From assembly GCA_038501785.1 (NCBI GenBank), contig JBAMJR010000262.1, forward strand, positions 62,001 through 126,000: 64,000 nucleotides of DNA, given 5' to 3'. Every line of letters begins with the position of its first letter. Position 1 is the first letter of the stretch. Below, piece after piece: positions 61,315 to 64,000 of this stretch. The translations under genes and the position numbers were made by a program. The DNA comes from Myoxocephalus aenaeus. Lineage: Eukaryota; Chordata; Actinopteri; Perciformes; Cottidae. The notes under the pieces are model-generated. The model did not search any database. It was not told where the DNA came from and saw only the letters and a program-made list of their open reading frames with translations.

Positions 61315-61535
61315 GATGTTCAGGGAAGAGAATCACCTGCTGCTGTTTTTATTGTCATTGTAAATTGCCCAGTCTGCCTTTTTTTGTCAATTTAGGTGTT
61401 TTTTTCACATACATTTTGGTATCTGTGAAAACCCAGTCAGTTTTTTTGTGGGCTGCCTAGATTAGAAAACATGTGATTCAACACGCCATTCAGATATGAC
61501 TCTTCTACTCCTCGATCAATAGAATATACACTATT
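59985..61535 (+). other. nav2 intron, start
   Basis: Begins with the donor 'gtcagg', weaker than consensus. No further exon is seen. It contains a short (GT)n tract at 60822-60840, a (CT)n run at about 61061-61091 and a long (GT)n tract at 61240-61308. Short frames here have no domain. Confidence 0.6.
61240..61308 (+). repeat. (GT)34 microsatellite
   Basis: A 69-bp GT tract in the putative nav2 intron, preceded by 'ctctctct'. Confidence 0.97.
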
Positions 61536-62799
61536 GTGTAAATAGTCGTCCAATTAGTATACTCCCCATTTTGAGCAAATTGTTGGAGCAAATTGTTTTC
61601 AAACAAATACAGGACTATTTTATTGTGAATAACCTCATTACTAGCTCCCAGCATGCATACAGACCGAATCATTCAACAGCAACTGCCCTTGCCCAGCTAA
61701 CTGATGACTGGCTGATACAGATGGACAATAAGAAAATGGTCGGCACAGTCTTGCTTGACTTTAGTGCTGCGTTTGATGTTATAGACCACAAAATTATGAT
61801 TTCCAAACTTGAAAGTTATGGATTCAGCATTACTGCACTCTCTTGGATGGTCAGTTATCTTTCCGAGAGATCGCAAAGATTCTTTTATAATGGTAGTTTT
61901 GTTCAAACTGTAGACACGTTAGCTGTGGAGTTCCATAAGGAAGTTGCTTAGGCCCTTTACTCTTTTCCATTTTTACAAATGATCTCCCTTTATCAATTAA
62001 TAATTCCAACATGGTAATGTATGAGGATGACACAACACTGTACAGCCATGCTTCAAACAAACTAGAACTTGCAAGCATTCTTAATCAGGATCTGGAGAGA
62101 ATGTCTGATTGGGTGAAATTGAACAAATTAGCCCTGAACATTTCCAAAACTAAATGTATTGTGTTTGGCTCTAGGAGCACACTTAATGGTGACACACAGC
62201 TTCACCTGTCAATGTCAGGTTCAGCAATTGAACAGGTCAGGGAGTCCAAACTACTGGGTGTAGTGTTGGACTAACAGTTGTCGTGGTCTGAGCACATTGA
62301 TTGCATTGTCACTAGAATGGGAAGGGGCATAGCTATGACCAGAAAGTGCTTTACTTATTTAACACTCCCTATTGTTTGTCAGGTGTTGCACTCCCTGGTC
62401 TTTTGTCACCTGCTATACTGTCCATTCATATGGTCAGTAGCTGCTAAAAAGGACATAACCAAACTACAAATCGTTCAAAACCGAGCTGCCAGATTAGCAC
62501 TCCAGTGTTCAATTAGAACTAACACAGCATATATGCACTCTCGCCTGTCATGGTTCTCAGTAGAAACTCTACTTCACTATAGCCTTCTCACGTTTTTCAG
62601 GAAGGTCGTATTTAATCAGACACCTGAATATTTCTTCAATCAATTACAATATACATTTAATAGACATAACCATCTCACAAGGAACGCTAGCTCAGGCCAC
62701 TTGATACCTCCAACCCCAAGAACAAACCTCCTCAAGCAAACAGTTATTTTTCGTGCAATTACTGCTTGGAATTCACTACCTAATAATAAACTAAACTAA
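61536..62799 (+). pseudogene. LINE reverse transcriptase, broken
   Basis: Reading frames covering the fingers-palm region ('LLDFSAAFDVIDHK', the first catalytic Asp region, about 61745-61790), the catalytic box (62,029, YEDD in place of YADD) and the C-terminal region. Breaks are a frameshift at about 61,905-61,918, a TAA at 61936-61938 where the family has the Gln of 'GVPQGS', and a TAA at 62272-62274 where copy 1 has GAA (Glu). No endonuclease domain remains. Non-functional. Confidence 0.87.
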
Positions 62800-62806
62800 A
62801 CTATTG
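61536..62806 (+). mobile_element. Degenerate non-LTR retrotransposon (LINE), copy 2
   Basis: The same family as the element at 25.5-26.6 kb but on the plus strand and less truncated at the 5' end. It begins near 'cgtccaattagtatact', which encodes the RT phrase 'RPISIL'. Its 3' UTR is missing: the coding sequence for 'WNSLP' (about 62,775) runs almost directly into the 'taaactaaactaaact' tail (62,787-62,802), which the other copy has some 340 bp further on. It lies in sense orientation in the putative nav2 intron. Confidence 0.88.
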
Positions 62807-62845
62807 AAGTATCTCCACCCACAGCTTCAGAACTATCTTGGTGCA

Positions 62846-63242
62846 TCCATAGACATGTACATAACAAGTGACGTCACCCGTTGGTTTCTGGACTGCCGTT
62901 TTGAAGCCTTGATTTTTGGCGATTTGGCTATCGCCATCTTGTTTTTTTGCAACCAGTAAAGGCAGCAGAGGAGTGACATATAGACACCGGATATGGCTCT
63001 AGTAGCGGCAGCGTCCTCTCAATCACAGTAAACCTGCCAATTTCTTGTGAGCCAATCAGAGCAGAATTGGCCTTTTTTGGGAGGGTGACTTAAAGAGACA
63101 GGCGCTTAAGCGTTTTAGAGAGAGGGTGAAAAAAGGTTTATTCAGACAGACAGTATGAGGAAAATAATGCATTGTAAACATTGTTATTGTAGAAACACTA
63201 TATACAAGCATGACATTGATAATGAGCATGATATGTCCCCTT
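62846..63242 (-). repeat. Dispersed teleost repeat, copy 2 (inverted)
   Basis: Positions 62,848-62,960 match the reverse complement of the 3' part of the repeat at 58,480-58,617, for example 'gtcacccgttggttt', 'tggactg', 'ttttgaagcc', 'gccatcttg' and 'gcaaccag'. The rest ('gcaatcacagtaaacctgcc' type wording and the end 'atgagcatgatatgtcccc' with 'tttaa') is a boundary I recall from fish DNA-transposon derived repeats, so this may be a composite of two families. No coding capacity. Confidence 0.65.
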
Positions 63243-64000
63243 TAACTACAGTACAGTGTTGTACATTATGTCGGTCAGCTCAAGCAATAATTGCTTGAAA
63301 CAATTACAACAGGGCAGGAGTGTTATTGCCTCATAGCTCAGTTTTATCGTCCTCATAGACTGTGTCTGCTGGGCTTCCCTCTAGAGACACTGAACTAGAG
63401 GAAGGCCTGAGAGGCAGAATTGTCGATGCTGATTTGGTGCACAGACATCATTGGTCCTCGGAGTGAATCCAATCTGCTCTGAGGGCAAAGTGAGATGAGA
63501 CGAGAAGGCTGCTTTATTTTTTTGATGCTTTCATGGTAAACTTGGGAGCCACGATGTGTAGAGACTCTTTCTTTCACTTTAATAATCAGGAAAAGTGCAA
63601 TCACAAAAAAAACTGTCTCTGGAGTGAACATTTTTCACCAACTTCCAGCAATCGTACAGGGAGAAAAATCCATCATTGGCGGGGCGGAGAGACCAATTTC
63701 AGCATCCACAGTAGCAGCAAATAGACCTGAATCCAGTACAGTCATACTGCAAGAGTGGGTTGAGGTTTGAGTTACTTCTCAACTAGGACAGTGTATCCTC
63801 TTGCTCTTACAATCTCTATCAGTTTATTTTTATTTCACCTTTATTGAACCATGATTCTCTCTTGAGATCTAAATCTTAAAGCTTCTTCCTGATGTCTGTG
63901 TTAGTTAAACTAACACAGACAACAGGAAGAAGAGTAAAGAAAGGAAGAAATATTCATGAAAAGCATATAAACCATGGATTTATCCAAGGATTTTTTTTTT
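63243..64000. other. Non-coding stretch at window end
   Basis: Putative nav2 intron. Positions 63,825-63,880 ('tttatttcacctttattgaacc ... cttgagatctaaatct') resemble a decayed fish LINE tail in reverse. Immediately after it lies the palindrome at 63882. No exon is seen. Confidence 0.5.
63882..63932. repeat. 51-bp near-perfect palindrome
   Basis: Two 25-nt arms ('cttcttcctgatgtctgtgt' plus five bases, and its complement) flank a single central A, with one mismatch (63894/63920 region). As DNA it could extrude a cruciform; as RNA it would fold into a tight hairpin. No coding sense. Confidence 0.92.

Overview
The window looks like nuclear DNA of a ray-finned fish, probably a percomorph. The signs are an AT-leaning non-coding background, very many (GT)n/(AC)n microsatellites, a tRNA-derived SINE with the usual fish tail, non-LTR retrotransposon fragments, dispersed repeat families I recognise from teleost genomes, and a DIRS-type tyrosine-recombinase retrotransposon. 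There are no prokaryotic operons, rRNA genes or CRISPR arrays.

Layout. 1-25.5 kb: non-coding DNA with microsatellites, old dispersed repeats (about 1.13-1.5 kb and 7.66-8.0 kb) and one SINE (20.93-21.11 kb). 25.49-26.64 kb: a 5'-truncated non-LTR retrotransposon on the minus strand. 26.7-40.0 kb: non-coding DNA with a possible CpG-rich LTR fragment (27.9-28.4 kb), a local tandem duplication built round an AT microsatellite (30.87-31.55 kb) and a long (AT)n tract (39.73 kb). 40,042-46,563: a structurally complete 6.5 kb DIRS-like element on the minus strand. It has gag, RT/RNase H/methyltransferase-like and tyrosine recombinase frames without internal stops, 144-bp inverted terminal repeats that I read as identical, and an internal complementary region that exactly matches the predicted circle junction. 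46.6-58.9 kb: non-coding DNA with microsatellites, a LINE 3' tail (57.1 kb) and a dispersed repeat (58.2 kb). 58.9-60.0 kb: a putative promoter, 5' UTR and first coding exon of a neuron navigator 2 (nav2) orthologue on the plus strand. 60.0-64.0 kb: the start of the following nav2 intron, with a degenerate second copy of the same non-LTR element (61.5-62.8 kb), an inverted copy of the 58.2 kb repeat and a 51-bp near-perfect palindrome.

The only host protein-coding sequence I can support is the nav2 exon. The rest is either intergenic DNA upstream of nav2 or an intron of a longer nav2 transcript; the sequence alone does not decide. The most informative object is the DIRS element. Its ORFs, end repeats, internal complementary region and a higher-order tandem array in its leader form one coherent system for copying through a circular intermediate, and it looks young. 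No wholly unknown system is evident, but the leader array, with a consensus splice donor just upstream of it, deserves a closer look.
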